64,000 bases of DNA from RYN-230 sp963782185 (GTDB lineage Bacteria > Actinomycetota > Actinomycetes > Streptosporangiales > Streptosporangiaceae), in NCBI GenBank assembly GCA_963782185.1, contig CAWAJB010000009.1, forward strand, positions 186,001 through 250,000, in the 5' to 3' direction. Each line of letters starts with the position of its first letter. The stretch's first letter is position 1. The notes below the pieces were generated by a model. The model worked only from the letters and a program-made list of their open reading frames with translations, was not told where the DNA came from and ran no database searches. A program made the position numbers and the translations under genes. Positions 16,534 through 25,437 of the stretch are shown one piece after another.

Positions 16534-17415
16534 TTACAGGCGGGCCTCCTCCTGGCGTTCCCGGGTGTAACGGTTCTCCGGGACAGGAAGGCCCAGATGG
16601 CCGCGCAGCGTGCTGGACTCGTACTCGGCGCGGACCAGGCCGCGCTCGCGCAGGATCGGCACCACTTCGCCGGTGAACCGGCGGAACTGCGACGGGTGCC
16701 CGATGTGGATGTTGTAGCCGCCGATAGTGGCGCCCAGGTCACGGCCCTGCTCAGAGTCACCAGCCTGGAAGATGACCGGCTGGCCCTGCGGCGAGCGGGA
16801 AATGTTCAGCGGGCCGACCACCTGGAAGTGGTCCCCCTTGTGGTTCAGCGCGTGCAGCCGGGACGGGTCCAGGAACCGCCGGGCCTGGCGGTCCCGGGGG
16901 AAGGCGCCCGCCTCGTAGGAGTCCCACAGCCCCTGGGTGACGCGGACGAACTCCAGCCCGCGCGCGTACCGCGTGTCGTAGTCATAGTGCTCGTCCCGGC
17001 TGAAATTGCCTGCCGCGCCTGCGTCGCCGCTGGTCACCACGTTCCACCCGGACCGCCCGCCGCTGATCAGCTCCAGCGAGGCGAGCCGCCGGGCCAGGTT
17101 GAACGGGTCGTTGTACGACGTGGTCATGGTGGCGACCAGGCCAATGTGCCGGGTCACGACGGCCAGCGCGGACAGCAGCGTCATCGGCTCGAGCCGGTTC
17201 AGGTAGTGCGGCGGGGAGTCCGGGGTGATGAACTGGCTGTCCACGATGAAGACCAGGTCGAACTTGGCCGCCTCGGCGAGCTGGGCCTGTTCGGAGTACC
17301 AGCCGATGTTCACGCTGGCGTTGCCGGGGATCTCGGGATCGAGCCACTGGAAGTGCTGGCCGGGTCCACCCGCTCCCATGGTCACGGCGCCGAGCTTGAC
17401 CTGCCGGTTGCTCAT
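16534..17415 (-). CDS. FMN-dependent monooxygenase of NtaA/SnaA/DszA type, internally deleted
   Basis: Starts at ATG 17415 (MSNRQVKLGAVTMGAGGPGQ), overlapping the upstream ABC stop as ATGA. NIGWYSEQAQLAEAAKFDLV, PMTLLSALAVVTRHIGLVAT, TTSYNDPFNLARRLASLELI, SGGRSGWNVVTSGD and GQPVIFQAGDSEQGRDLGA are the N-terminal two-thirds of the flavin-dependent bacterial-luciferase-like NtaA family. The sequence then jumps straight to the extreme C-terminus (EVVPILRERGLVRAEYESST, LRGHLGLPVP). Family members have about 430-450 residues, this one 293, so roughly 130-150 residues of the barrel are gone while the frame is kept. Probably inactive. The ABC remnants upstream suggest an old organosulfur or oligopeptide uptake operon. 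Confidence 0.75.
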   Translation of the reverse strand: MSNRQVKLGAVTMGAGGPGQHFQWLDPEIPGNASVNIGWYSEQAQLAEAAKFDLVFIVDSQFITPDSPPHYLNRLEPMTLLSALAVVTRHIGLVATMTTSYNDPFNLARRLASLELISGGRSGWNVVTSGDAGAAGNFSRDEHYDYDTRYARGLEFVRVTQGLWDSYEAGAFPRDRQARRFLDPSRLHALNHKGDHFQVVGPLNISRSPQGQPVIFQAGDSEQGRDLGATIGGYNIHIGHPSQFRRFTGEVVPILRERGLVRAEYESSTLRGHLGLPVPENRYTRERQEEARL

Positions 17416-18060
17416 GTGAACTGTCCTTCCGTCGGCCGGCGGGTGCCGGGCGCTGGGCTGCGATCCGCCGCGCGCTCGCGGGCCAGGGTCACCCATTCGT
17501 CGTGGCGGTGGCAGGCGACGTGGCGCCGGTCGCCGGCCGGGACCAGCAGAGGCTGGGCCGCGCAGGGCTGCGCAGCGAAAGCGCAGCGCGAGGCGAACAC
17601 GCAGGCGGCCGGGCCGTCGAGAGCGGCCAGCAGAGCCTGCGGCAGCGCGACCGCCTCGGCCACGGTGCGGGTGAGCTGCTGCGGGGACAGTTCCCGGTCG
17701 TGCCGGACGCTCGGCGCGGGCGCCATCAGCAGCGCGGTGTAGGGATGCTCGGGGGCGGCGAATACCTGGTCCACCGGGCCGTCCTCGACGATCCGGCCCC
17801 GGTAGAGCACAACGACACGGTCGGCGATGCCCGCCAGCGAGCTCAGGTCGTGGGAGATGATGACGATGGACAGCCCCAGGGAGGTCCGGAGCTGGTCGAG
17901 GATGCCGGGGCCGTTCGATGATCTCCGCCGCGGGGCCCGACTCCACGACCTCCCCGGCGTAGAACACCACGACGCGGTCGCACAGTTCGGCGACCACAGC
18001 CAGGTCGTGCGACACGAACAGGACGGCCAGGCCCCGCTCGTCGCGCAGCCGGCGTGGCCC
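17412..18060 (-). pseudogene. fused remnants of two oligopeptide ABC transporter ATPases (DppD- and DppF-like)
   Basis: Two ATPase tails lie in tandem. The first (18050-17895) reads RRLRDERGLAVLFVSHDLAV, then DRVVVFYAGEVVESGPAAEI: H-loop and post-Walker-B part of a DppD-like subunit. At CGGCATCC (about 17905) it passes, in another frame, into ILDQLRTSLGLSIVIISHDL and DRVVVLYRGRIVEDGP, then APEHPYTALLMAPAPSV and the oligo_HPY cysteine motif CVFASRCAFAAQPC: the corresponding end of a DppF-like subunit. Walker A, signature and Walker B motifs are missing from both, so no functional ATPase can be made. The junction lies at homologous positions of the two subunits. Stop overlaps the monooxygenase ATG. 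Confidence 0.7.
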
Positions 18061-18499
18061 GGTGGATCCAGCGGCGTAACTGTAAATCAGATAAAATCGA
18101 TTGGTCAAATAGGGATTTCGCTGAAACGCCGTCCAGGAAAGGGTATCTCGCATGGTCAGACCCCCCGCGGAGCCGCCGGGCTCCGGCATGATTCCCAGTG
18201 CGGCGGTGCGCCGGGCGCTCCGGGGGGGACCGAGATCGGGCTGCTCGACGTGCGCCGGAGGGACTGTTCGCCAGGGGCATCCCCTGTTCGCGGCGTCGTT
18301 CCCGCTCGGCCGCCTGGAAGGCTCGGACCGCTGCCCCGCCCGCGGTGGCTGGTGGTCTCCCGGGTCCGGCGGCACCTCGGGGAGGTGCTGGGGACCGCCG
18401 GTGCATGCCCACCATCTTGGTGGCCAGGACCGGGTGGTCCGGTTCGCGGACGTCCATCTCCTATGGTACACCGATAGCCGGTATCTAACGGGCCCCTGA
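18061..18499. other. no recognisable gene; AT-rich patch at its left edge
   Basis: The segment 18075-18150 is clearly AT-richer than its surroundings and abuts the point where the DppD-like remnant loses its 5' part, so it may be a junction with foreign or intergenic DNA. The rest, to 18499, is GC-rich and open in several frames but has no family resemblance. Confidence 0.4.
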
Positions 18500-18823
18500 G
18501 CAGCCGCCCGCTCCAGGACCCCCGTGCCTGACTCGCCGCGCTCTCGGCTCCGTCCCAGCACGGCTCGGGATCATAACCGACGTGGCAGCATCTCCGGCGG
18601 CCGGGTGAAGCTGCGCGCCGGGACGCTGTATGCCGCCCTCGGCCGGCTCGCCGGCGGAGGCCAGGAGGAGGTGGACCGGGAGGAGATCGTGGACACCAGG
18701 CTGCGCCGCTACTACCGGCTCACCCCGCCGGGGGCGCAGCGCCTGGCCGCCGAGGTCGAGCGGATACGCGCGCACACCACGGTCGCGGCCCAGCGGCTCG
18801 ATCTGCTCGGGGGCCTGGCGTGA
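18500..18823 (+). pseudogene. PadR-family regulator remnant, frameshifted
   Basis: From 18598 the frame gives GGRVKLRAGTLYAALGRLAG and RLRRYYRLTPPGAQRLAAEV, the second half of a PadR winged helix. The first half is present but in other frames: LAALSAPSQHG, then GIITDVA. Restoring one base near 18568 and one near 18592 would give a normal PadR N-terminus (LSAPSQHG-F-GIITDVA-ISGG). PadR proteins repress adjacent membrane-protein genes; the next gene, overlapped by four bases (GTGA), is such a partner. As sequenced, the recognition helix is broken. Confidence 0.65.
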
Positions 18824-19242
18824 ACGCGGCCACGCCGCTGGAGCGACGCTACCGGCGGCTGCTGGCGATGTATCCGGCGGAGCACCGGCGCACGCACCAG
18901 GACGAGATGCTCGGCGTGCTGATGACAGGGACCCGCGCCGGGCAGCATCGGCCGGGGCTGGCGGACACCGCCAACCTGATCTGGGGCGCACTGCTGATCA
19001 GGGTCCGCCCGGCTCGCCGCGGGACCGCCTGGCCGCTCTGGCGTGAGGCGCTGGCCGTGGTGAGCGTTCTCTTGCCGCTGATGGTGCTGGCCTATTTCAC
19101 GCTGCCGGACGTGTCCCTGCTGGTGTCGGTACGGGCGGGAAGCCCGATCTTCGACGCGTTCGCGCGCTTGGACGTCGAGTTCCTCGGCGGCTGGCTCCTC
19201 GTGGCCGTCCCGCACACCCGCGCCGGCAGCCGGGAAGCCTAG
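18820..19242 (+). CDS. membrane protein partner of PadR, probably 3'-truncated
   Basis: 140 residues, GTG start overlapping the PadR stop (GTGA). ERRYRRLLAMYPAEHRRTHQ, DEMLGVLMTGTR and GLADTANLIWGALLIRVRP are the conserved cytosolic N-terminus of PadR-linked actinobacterial membrane proteins. One clear helix follows (ALAVVSVLLPLMVLAYFTL) and then a partial second (FLGGWLLVAV) before an abrupt, polar end. Relatives usually have several more helices, so the C-terminal part is probably lost. Role: likely part of a PadR-controlled envelope response; substrate unknown. Confidence 0.55.
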   Translation: MNAATPLERRYRRLLAMYPAEHRRTHQDEMLGVLMTGTRAGQHRPGLADTANLIWGALLIRVRPARRGTAWPLWREALAVVSVLLPLMVLAYFTLPDVSLLVSVRAGSPIFDAFARLDVEFLGGWLLVAVPHTRAGSREA

Positions 19243-19845
19243 GCTTACCGCGCGATTGTGGGCCTTTGACTCAGCCCTTGGCGAGATGCTGGAAAAAGGA
19301 CAGGACGCCAGAAACCCACGAATGCACGTCATTACCGGCCCCGGCTGGCGCGGAAACAATCCAGACGACCACCAGGATTCCCACGGTCCAGCCCGTTATT
19401 TTCGCCAGCACGCGTTTCCCCTCCGCTCAACGCTGCAGGTGCCTAGACGTGCCGCCCTTCCGGCGGGACGCGCAACAGCAGCGACCGCGAGCGCCCGCAA
19501 CCGGGCAGGTCAGCGCCCCGTACCAGATCCCAAGTTGATCACGGACAGTAAAGCGGCGCAAGGATAATCCAGGTAAAGCCGCCGGGATTTTCAGCGCATT
19601 AGGTGCACAACTGCTAATACCTGCCCGCCACATGCAGGGCCCGGCTTAATTAACGGGGCCGCTGCCCGTCCTGGCCCTATAAGGAAACGGCTTTACGTAA
19701 ATCGTAACGCGGGCTGCCGCGGCCTCGCGGCAGGCTCGTGCGGGCGGCAATCATGTGCCGGTCCCCGGGCGCCCGGCGGCCGCCCGGCCATCTGGGGCAC
19801 CCGGCCGGTCTTCATGTTTCGGGCCCTCAGGCGAGGTAGGATTTC
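19243..19845. other. 600-bp intergenic region, AT-richer
   Basis: No supported gene. Base composition is well below the window average between 19250 and 19700. TTTACGTAAA (around 19692) is a 10-bp palindrome and CCCTATAAGGAA nearby could be part of a promoter for the rightward genes from 19846. Open frames here have no protein-like character. Confidence 0.4.
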
Positions 19846-20013
19846 ATGAAGCAGGGGTTACGCACAGCCGGCCGGGAGGTCGCGATGACGCCACGGGTCC
19901 TCACGCCAGACGCGGCAGCCGCCCGGCCCGCCGATCCCGGCCTGCGCATTGGCCCCGTCGGGCGGGTGGTGCGCCGGGCCGGCGCCGACGTCGTCGAGGT
20001 GAGCCGGCTCTGA
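19846..20013 (+). CDS. small ORF coupled to the XRE/ImmA gene
   Basis: A 55-codon frame, ATG at 19846 behind GCGAGGTAGG, or a 42-codon version from ATG 19885 behind GGGAGGT. The product starts MKQGLRTAGREVAMTPRVLT and ends RRAGADVVEVSRL: basic and hydrophobic-alternating, without a signal peptide or known domain. Its TGA overlaps the ATG of the regulator as TGATG, the usual sign of termination-reinitiation coupling. It could be a genuine small protein acting with the ImmA-type peptidase or only a leader peptide. Nothing in the sequence decides between these. Confidence 0.45.
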   Translation: MKQGLRTAGREVAMTPRVLTPDAAAARPADPGLRIGPVGRVVRRAGADVVEVSRL

Positions 20014-21134
20014 TGCCGCGCGGACAGACGGCGGTCCTGACCCCGTCCCGGCTGGTGATCGCCCGCAAGCGGCGCGGCCTCACGCTGACCCAGCTGGCCG
20101 GGCTGACCGGCCTGAGCACTCGCAGCATCTCCCTGTACGAGAACGGCCACACCGAACCATCCGCGGACACGCTGCGGCAGCTGGCCCTGGTCCTCGACGT
20201 GTCCCCGGGGTTCCTGCGGGCACCCGGGGTGGACGAGATCCCCGCGGACGCGGTGAGCTTCCGGGCGCTGAGCAAGATGACGGCTCGGCAGCGGGACCGG
20301 GCGCTGAGCGCCGGCCGGGTCGCGTTGCTGGTCAATGACTGGATCGACACGAGGTTCCGGCTGCCGGAGACCGACATTCCCACCCTCACCGGCCACGATC
20401 CCGAGGCGGCCGCAGAGGTGACCCGGGCGCGCTGGGGCCTGGGCGAGCGCCCGGTCAGCAACGTGCTGCATCTCCTGGAGTCCCGCGGGGCGCGGATCTA
20501 CTCGCTCACCACCGAGAACACCGAGCTGGACGCGTACTCGCTGTACTGGCACGGACGGCCGTTCATCTTCCTGGCCACCGGCAAGACCGGCGAGCGCGGC
20601 CGCTTCGACGCCGCGCACGAGCTTGGTCACCTCGTCCTGCACGGGGAGCACCAGGTGCCCAGCCGCCCGGCCGCCGAGGCCGGGGCCAACCGCTTCGCCG
20701 CCGCGTTCCTGATGCCCCGGGCCAGCGTCCTGGCCGCCGGCCTGCGCGACGCCACCCCGGAGCGGATCGTGGAGGCCAAGCGGACCTGGAAGGTGTCGGC
20801 CATGGCGCTGGCCCGCCGGCTGCACGAGCTGGGCCTGCTGACCGAGTGGGGCTACCGGACCGCGTGCGCCCGGCTGGCCCGGCTCGGCTACCGCGGCAGC
20901 GAACCGCAGGGCATCGAGCGTGAGTCCTCGCAGCTGCTGGCCAAGGTCTTCCGGGCCGTCCGGGACGGCGGACAGACACCCGCCGCGATCGCCGCCGCGA
21001 TCGGGATCAGCACCGGCGAGCTCCAGTCGCACGTGTTCGGCCTCACGCTCACCGCCATACCCGGCGACGGCCAGGCGGCGGCGAGCCCGCCCCGGCACAG
21101 CCTGCGGCTGGTCCCGCCGCCAGGTCACGCCTGA
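20013..21134 (+). CDS. XRE-family regulator fused to ImmA/IrrE metallopeptidase
   Basis: 373 residues from ATG 20013 (MPRGQTAVLTPSRL). Residues ~10-68 are an XRE helix-turn-helix (RLVIARKRRGLTLTQLAGLT, GLSTRSISLYENGHTEPSAD, TLRQLALVLDV). Residues ~190-250 are the COG2856/ImmA peptidase: RFDAAHELGHLVLHGEHQ carries HExxH at residues 202-206, and ANRFAAAFLMP supplies the downstream helix. The tail (LLAKVFRAVRDGGQTPAAIA) resembles the extra helical segment of these fused regulators. The family senses stress or DNA damage and cleaves repressors or antitoxins; the target here is unknown. Preceded by a coupled 55-codon ORF. Confidence 0.88.
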   Translation: MPRGQTAVLTPSRLVIARKRRGLTLTQLAGLTGLSTRSISLYENGHTEPSADTLRQLALVLDVSPGFLRAPGVDEIPADAVSFRALSKMTARQRDRALSAGRVALLVNDWIDTRFRLPETDIPTLTGHDPEAAAEVTRARWGLGERPVSNVLHLLESRGARIYSLTTENTELDAYSLYWHGRPFIFLATGKTGERGRFDAAHELGHLVLHGEHQVPSRPAAEAGANRFAAAFLMPRASVLAAGLRDATPERIVEAKRTWKVSAMALARRLHELGLLTEWGYRTACARLARLGYRGSEPQGIERESSQLLAKVFRAVRDGGQTPAAIAAAIGISTGELQSHVFGLTLTAIPGDGQAAASPPRHSLRLVPPPGHA

Positions 21135-21148
21135 CCCGCCATATCCGT

Positions 21149-22771
21149 TCAGAGCACGGCGGGCGGCCACAGGTCGCGGCGGGCGGCGATCGGATCGCCG
21201 GGCCATTCGTGCATCGAGTCGAGGTTGTCGTGCGCCGGGTATCCCGCCGCGGCCGGGCCGCCGGCGAACCCGTGCAGCAGGTTGGTGGTGACCTGGCGGG
21301 TGAACTGGGCCGCGTGCCGGTTCAGCCCGAACAGGCGCAGCCCGTTGCTGCACGCCACCCAGCGCATCGTGCCGGTGTTGAACACCCCCGCCCCGCCGTG
21401 GTGGGTGTAGTAGGCCGAGTCGGAGTAGCTGCGCACGCCGCGGCAGGTCAGCGGCGAGTGGGAGAGCACCTGCATCGGCCGCTCGACGGGGTAGACCGGG
21501 TTGACCCGGTCGTACTCGATGCCGACCAGGCCGGTGAACCTGGTGCCCTTGCTGACCCCGGTGCGCGCGAAGATCCAGCTGCCCGGCGCAGCGACCACGT
21601 AGTCGGCGGTCACCGGGTTCGACTCGTACAGCGTCCCGGTCAGCGACGACTCGGGATCCGGGTGGGGCGGTTCCCGCCAGTCGCTGGTCACCAGGGCGTT
21701 GTCCTTGCCGTACATGGGGTCCTGCAGGTAGCTCGTCTTGTAGCAGATGACCAGCCGCCGCTCCCCCAGCCTGGTGCTGGCCATCCGGGTCCGCCGGAAC
21801 ATGGTGTTCGCGCCCATGAACGCGATGTTCATCCCCGCGTTCCGGGCCGCGGTGACGTGCGCCCGCTCCTGCGGGGTCCAGTACTCGTCGTGGCCCGCGG
21901 TGAACAGCGCGTGCGCCCCGTCCAGCAAGTGCGGGTCACCGTCGATGTCCATGCTGGTCAGGTAGGCCAGCGGCAGGCCGGACCGCTCGGCCAGCTCGAT
22001 CGTCTTCCGCTCGTGGTAGAGGAACATGTACGCGCCGTTGGCGTCGTACGGGCGGTCCAGGCTGACCGCGAGTGAGCGGTTCGCGTAGTCGCCGGTCCCG
22101 CCGGGGCCGTTGTACAGGTCGTACCCGCCCCACATGTTGTACGCCTGCCAGGTCTGCACACCGTTCTTGATAACGGTCTTACCGGCCGTGCTCGCGGACC
22201 GGACCGTGACCGGGACGAACCGCTGGGCGCCATGGTCGGCGTCGAGCCGGAGGAGATAGGAACCCTCCGGCCAGCCGTGGGTTGGCACGGTCAGGGACGG
22301 CCCCCACCGGGCTTCCACCGTGTTGGCCGGCCGGATCAGCTCCGGCTGGCGCTGGCGGTGCCCCTTCACCGGGGCCGACTTCCACAGCAGCCGGGCCTCG
22401 TCCCCCCGGTACCAGCCCATCCGGAACGCGCTGACCCGGAAGGAGCGGGCCGTGGTGGACACGTACAGGGTGATCGGCTCACCGGGCAGCACGCTGGCCT
22501 GGCCGGCGTAGCCGACGATGGCGTCCGGCGCGCCGAGGTGCCTGATATTCCAGCGCGGGTCTCCCGGGAGGTCGTTCTCGCGGACCGGGCCTTTCGCGGT
22601 GGTGCGCGCCCCCGGCCCCTGCTCCTGGCCCTTGCCCCCGCTCCGGCCGACGGTCCTGGCTGCCGCGTCGCACGCGGCTGCGGCCACGGCCGTGGCGGCG
22701 GCGGCGATACCGAAGAACGCCCGCCGCGAAAAGTGCGCGTATCCAGAGGGCACCCTCATGCGGTCCATCAT
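21149..22771 (-). CDS. N,N-dimethylformamidase-beta-like protein, Tat-exported lipoprotein
   Basis: 540 residues from ATG 22771 (MMDRMRVPSGYAHF), preceded by GGGGCGGG. HFSRRAFFGIAAAATAVAAA has a twin-arginine motif followed by Ala-rich hydrophobic core and AAC as possible lipobox, so the folded protein is likely exported by Tat and lipidated. The mature part matches the large-subunit-like domain of N,N-dimethylformamidase: VLPGEPITLYVSTTARSFRV, AFRMGWYRGDEARLLW, VQTWQAYNMWGGYDLYN, GLPLAYLTSMDIDGDPHLLD, AHALFTAGHDEYWTPQERAH, GMNIAFMGANTMFRR. True amide hydrolysis is not assured; the group is diverse. Convergent with the ImmA gene and divergent from the phospholipase. Confidence 0.8.
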   Translation of the reverse strand: MMDRMRVPSGYAHFSRRAFFGIAAAATAVAAAACDAAARTVGRSGGKGQEQGPGARTTAKGPVRENDLPGDPRWNIRHLGAPDAIVGYAGQASVLPGEPITLYVSTTARSFRVSAFRMGWYRGDEARLLWKSAPVKGHRQRQPELIRPANTVEARWGPSLTVPTHGWPEGSYLLRLDADHGAQRFVPVTVRSASTAGKTVIKNGVQTWQAYNMWGGYDLYNGPGGTGDYANRSLAVSLDRPYDANGAYMFLYHERKTIELAERSGLPLAYLTSMDIDGDPHLLDGAHALFTAGHDEYWTPQERAHVTAARNAGMNIAFMGANTMFRRTRMASTRLGERRLVICYKTSYLQDPMYGKDNALVTSDWREPPHPDPESSLTGTLYESNPVTADYVVAAPGSWIFARTGVSKGTRFTGLVGIEYDRVNPVYPVERPMQVLSHSPLTCRGVRSYSDSAYYTHHGGAGVFNTGTMRWVACSNGLRLFGLNRHAAQFTRQVTTNLLHGFAGGPAAAGYPAHDNLDSMHEWPGDPIAARRDLWPPAVL

Positions 22772-22946
22772 GAACCCGCCCCGGCGGCCACACCGATCGC
22801 AGGGCCGGTACGCACCAGCCATGTGACCTTTCTTGACCATTCCCATACCAGGCAGGAAGGCGCCGGGCGGGGGGCCCGCACGCGGACCGCACCCGGGTAC
22901 CGTGAATGCGTCCTGCGCAGGCGCCCGGGGATGCCACAATCCGGAC

Positions 22947-24608
22947 ATGCTCCCAGGCGCCACCGACTCGGCTGACGACCCTCTCGAACAGGATGCCCCC
23001 GACCATCCGGTCGACGACCCGGCCATCGTGTCGTGGTTCCTGGGCGACGGCGACCGGGCCAACCCCGCCACCGACCTGCGCGCCTTCACGACCGGGAACC
23101 TGGTGGCGCCGCTGGTGGACGGCCGCGGCTATTTCGCCCGGCTGCACGCCGAGCTGAACGCGACCGAGCCGGGCGACCAGGTCTACTTCCTCGACTTCCG
23201 CGGCGACCTCGACGAACTGCTCGACGGCCCCGGCTCGGCGGTCGGTGACGTGCTCGGCCGGGCCGCGCGCCGGGGAGTCAGGGTGTTCGGCCTGCTCTGG
23301 CGCTCGCAGCCCAGGGCGCTGCGCCAGTCCGAGGAAGCCAACGCGGAGTTTTCCCGCGAGATCGGCGACGACGGCGGCCAGGTCCTGCTCGACGCGCGCA
23401 CCCGCCGGGCCGGCAGCCATCACCAGAAGCTGGTGGTGATCCGCCACCCGGGCGCCCCCGGCCGCGACGTCGCGTTCGTGGGCGGGATCGACCTGGGCCA
23501 CAGCCGGGGCGACGACTCCCGGCATCACGGCGACCCGCAGGTCATGGAGTTCCCGGACTCCTACGGCCCGAGGCCGCCCTGGCACGACATCCAGGCCGAG
23601 GTGCGCGGGGCCGCCGTGCATGACCTGGAGCACACCTTCCGGGAGCGCTGGTACGGGAGCAGTGTCCTGGACCTGCCCAGCCCGGTCCGCCAGCTCTACG
23701 ACCGCGCCTATCACATGGGCGCGACGACCAGCCGCCCGCTGCCCGAGCCGGTCCCGGACGGGAGCCTGCCGCGCGGCACGCACGCCGTGCAGGTGCTGCG
23801 CACCTACCCGGCCCGGGTGCGCCGCTACCCGTTCGCGCCGCTCGGGGAGCGCAGTATCGCCCATGCGTACCGGAAGGCGTTCGCGCGGGCCCGGTCCCTG
23901 GTCTACCTGGAAGACCAGTATTTCTGGTCCCGGCCCGTGGCCAGGATGATCGCGTCGGCGCTGCGGGGCAACCCCGGCCTGCACGTCATCGCGGTCGTGC
24001 CCCGGTACCCGGACAACGACGGCCCGGTCACCCGGATGCCCGGCCTGGTCGCGCGGCACGACGTGGTGCGCGCGTGCACCGCCGCGGGGGGTGACCGGTT
24101 TGCCGTCTACGACCTGGAGAACCACGAGGGAACCCCGGTCTACGTCCACGCCAAGATCGTGGTGGTGGACGACGTCTGGGCCATGGTCGGCTCCGACAAC
24201 CTGAACCGGCGGTCCTGGAGCCACGACAGCGAGCTGTCCATCGGCGTGCTGGACTGCGAGGCTGACCCGCGGGAGCCGCGGGACCCGGCGGGGCTGGGTG
24301 ACGGGGCCCGGGTGTTCGCCCGGGACCTGCGCCTGCGGCTCTGCGCCGAGCACCTGGACCGCGATCCCGTCGACGTGGGCGACCTGCTGAGCCCGGCCGG
24401 CACGTCCGCGGCGTTCCGGCGGCAGGCCGCGGCGCTGGCCGCGTGGCACGACGGTGGCCCCGGCGGCGACCGGCCACCTGGGCGGCTGCTGCCGCACCGG
24501 ACCTACCGGCCCACCGCGGCCGAGCGTGCCTGGGCCGCGCCGCTGTACCGGCTGGTGTACGACCCCGACGGCCGCCCGCTGCGCGACCGGGTCCGCGGCC
24601 GGCTCTGA
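22947..24608 (+). CDS. phospholipase D-like protein, two HKD motifs
   Basis: 553 residues, ATG 22947 (MLPGATDSADDPLEQD). Two PLD half-sites are present: GSHHQKLVVIRHPGAPGRDV then VAFVGGIDLGHSR in the first half, and VYVHAKIVVVDDVWAMVGSD with NLNRRSWSHDSEL in the second. ARSLVYLEDQYFWSRPVARM is the typical segment before the second site. Such enzymes hydrolyse or transphosphatidylate phosphodiesters, including phospholipids. There is no signal peptide, so it should act in the cytosol or at the inner membrane face. Full length and undamaged. Confidence 0.88.
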   Translation: MLPGATDSADDPLEQDAPDHPVDDPAIVSWFLGDGDRANPATDLRAFTTGNLVAPLVDGRGYFARLHAELNATEPGDQVYFLDFRGDLDELLDGPGSAVGDVLGRAARRGVRVFGLLWRSQPRALRQSEEANAEFSREIGDDGGQVLLDARTRRAGSHHQKLVVIRHPGAPGRDVAFVGGIDLGHSRGDDSRHHGDPQVMEFPDSYGPRPPWHDIQAEVRGAAVHDLEHTFRERWYGSSVLDLPSPVRQLYDRAYHMGATTSRPLPEPVPDGSLPRGTHAVQVLRTYPARVRRYPFAPLGERSIAHAYRKAFARARSLVYLEDQYFWSRPVARMIASALRGNPGLHVIAVVPRYPDNDGPVTRMPGLVARHDVVRACTAAGGDRFAVYDLENHEGTPVYVHAKIVVVDDVWAMVGSDNLNRRSWSHDSELSIGVLDCEADPREPRDPAGLGDGARVFARDLRLRLCAEHLDRDPVDVGDLLSPAGTSAAFRRQAAALAAWHDGGPGGDRPPGRLLPHRTYRPTAAERAWAAPLYRLVYDPDGRPLRDRVRGRL

Positions 24609-24725
24609 CCCCAGGCGACCTCTCGCCGCCCAGGAGCGTCTGCTGAGATATCAGCGCCAGGCACGGAGCCCCGGCGGGAGCCCGCGCACTCCGGCGGCCT
24701 CCGCTTACCGGATGGATGGTGGGAC

Positions 24726-25342
24726 ATGCAATGGTGCCGATCCCCGCGGCGGGGCCGGGTCAGCCTGGCGGCCACGGCCGCGGTGCTCTGCGCCGGGGTC
24801 ACGGCCGCCGCCGGGGTCACGGGGGCCCAGGCCGGCGAGCAGCCTGAGGCTGGCTCGATCGCGGTGAACTGCATCTCCGCCGCGCATCCCCGGCTGGCGG
24901 CCCGGATAGCCCGGGTATCCACACGGCGCTGAGCGGCCGTTCCTCCACGGTCGCGCTGCGGGTCTACGACAAGAGCGAGGACCTGAACTGCTATCTCAAC
25001 ACGAGGATGGCTTTCGACTCGGCCAGCGTGGTCAAGCTCCCGGCGGGCGCGCCGGCCAGCCTGACCGTGCACGTGAAGAACGGCTGGCTGCCCCTGGCCA
25101 CCCATGGCTGGCGCATCCACAGCATCGGCTGCTTCACCGGCCACCACCGCGGTTACGCCATCGTGGTGCTCACCGAGGACAACCCGACCATGGCGTACGG
25201 GACCGCGACGATCCAGGGTGCCGCGGAGGTCATCCACCGCCAGCTCAACCCGGCCACCGCCGCGTTCCTGCCGCCACCGGTCCCGGATCCGTCCTGGGGC
25301 CAGCCCGACGAGCAGATCCCGCCTGCAGTCGGCGGCCGGTAG
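24726..25342 (+). pseudogene. class A beta-lactamase-like serine hydrolase, frameshifted and internally deleted
   Basis: ATG 24726 opens a signal peptide (RGRVSLAATAAVLCAGVTAA) and NCISAAHPRLAARIA; at ~24918 the frame slips and resumes as HTALSGRSSTVALRVYDKSE. One extra G in the GGG run would restore IARGIHTAL. FDSASVVKL supplies the SxxK-type active-site serine. The sequence then joins directly to GAPASLTVHVKNGWLPLATH, the KTG-like strand near the C-terminus, omitting the 100-plus residues with the SDN-type and omega-loop elements. Ends with GYAIVVLTEDNPTMAYG and a helix. The fold cannot be complete, so it is probably inactive. Confidence 0.65.
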
Positions 25343-25437
25343 CCCGGCCGGAAAGTTTCTGCGGAACCGCGGGAACCATAGTGGTGGCACGGCACGTCTA
25401 AAGACTGCCTCTTCCCACCTGGGGCGCATGGTGAATG

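Noticed and set aside
18152..18499. 115-codon plus-strand ORF before PadR
   Set aside because: No similarity to any family I know and no ribosome site; lies in a zone of gene debris.
12000..19300. prophage or integrative element
   Set aside because: Damaged genes cluster here, but there is no integrase, transposase, attachment repeat, tRNA or phage structural gene; decay or sequence error explains it better.
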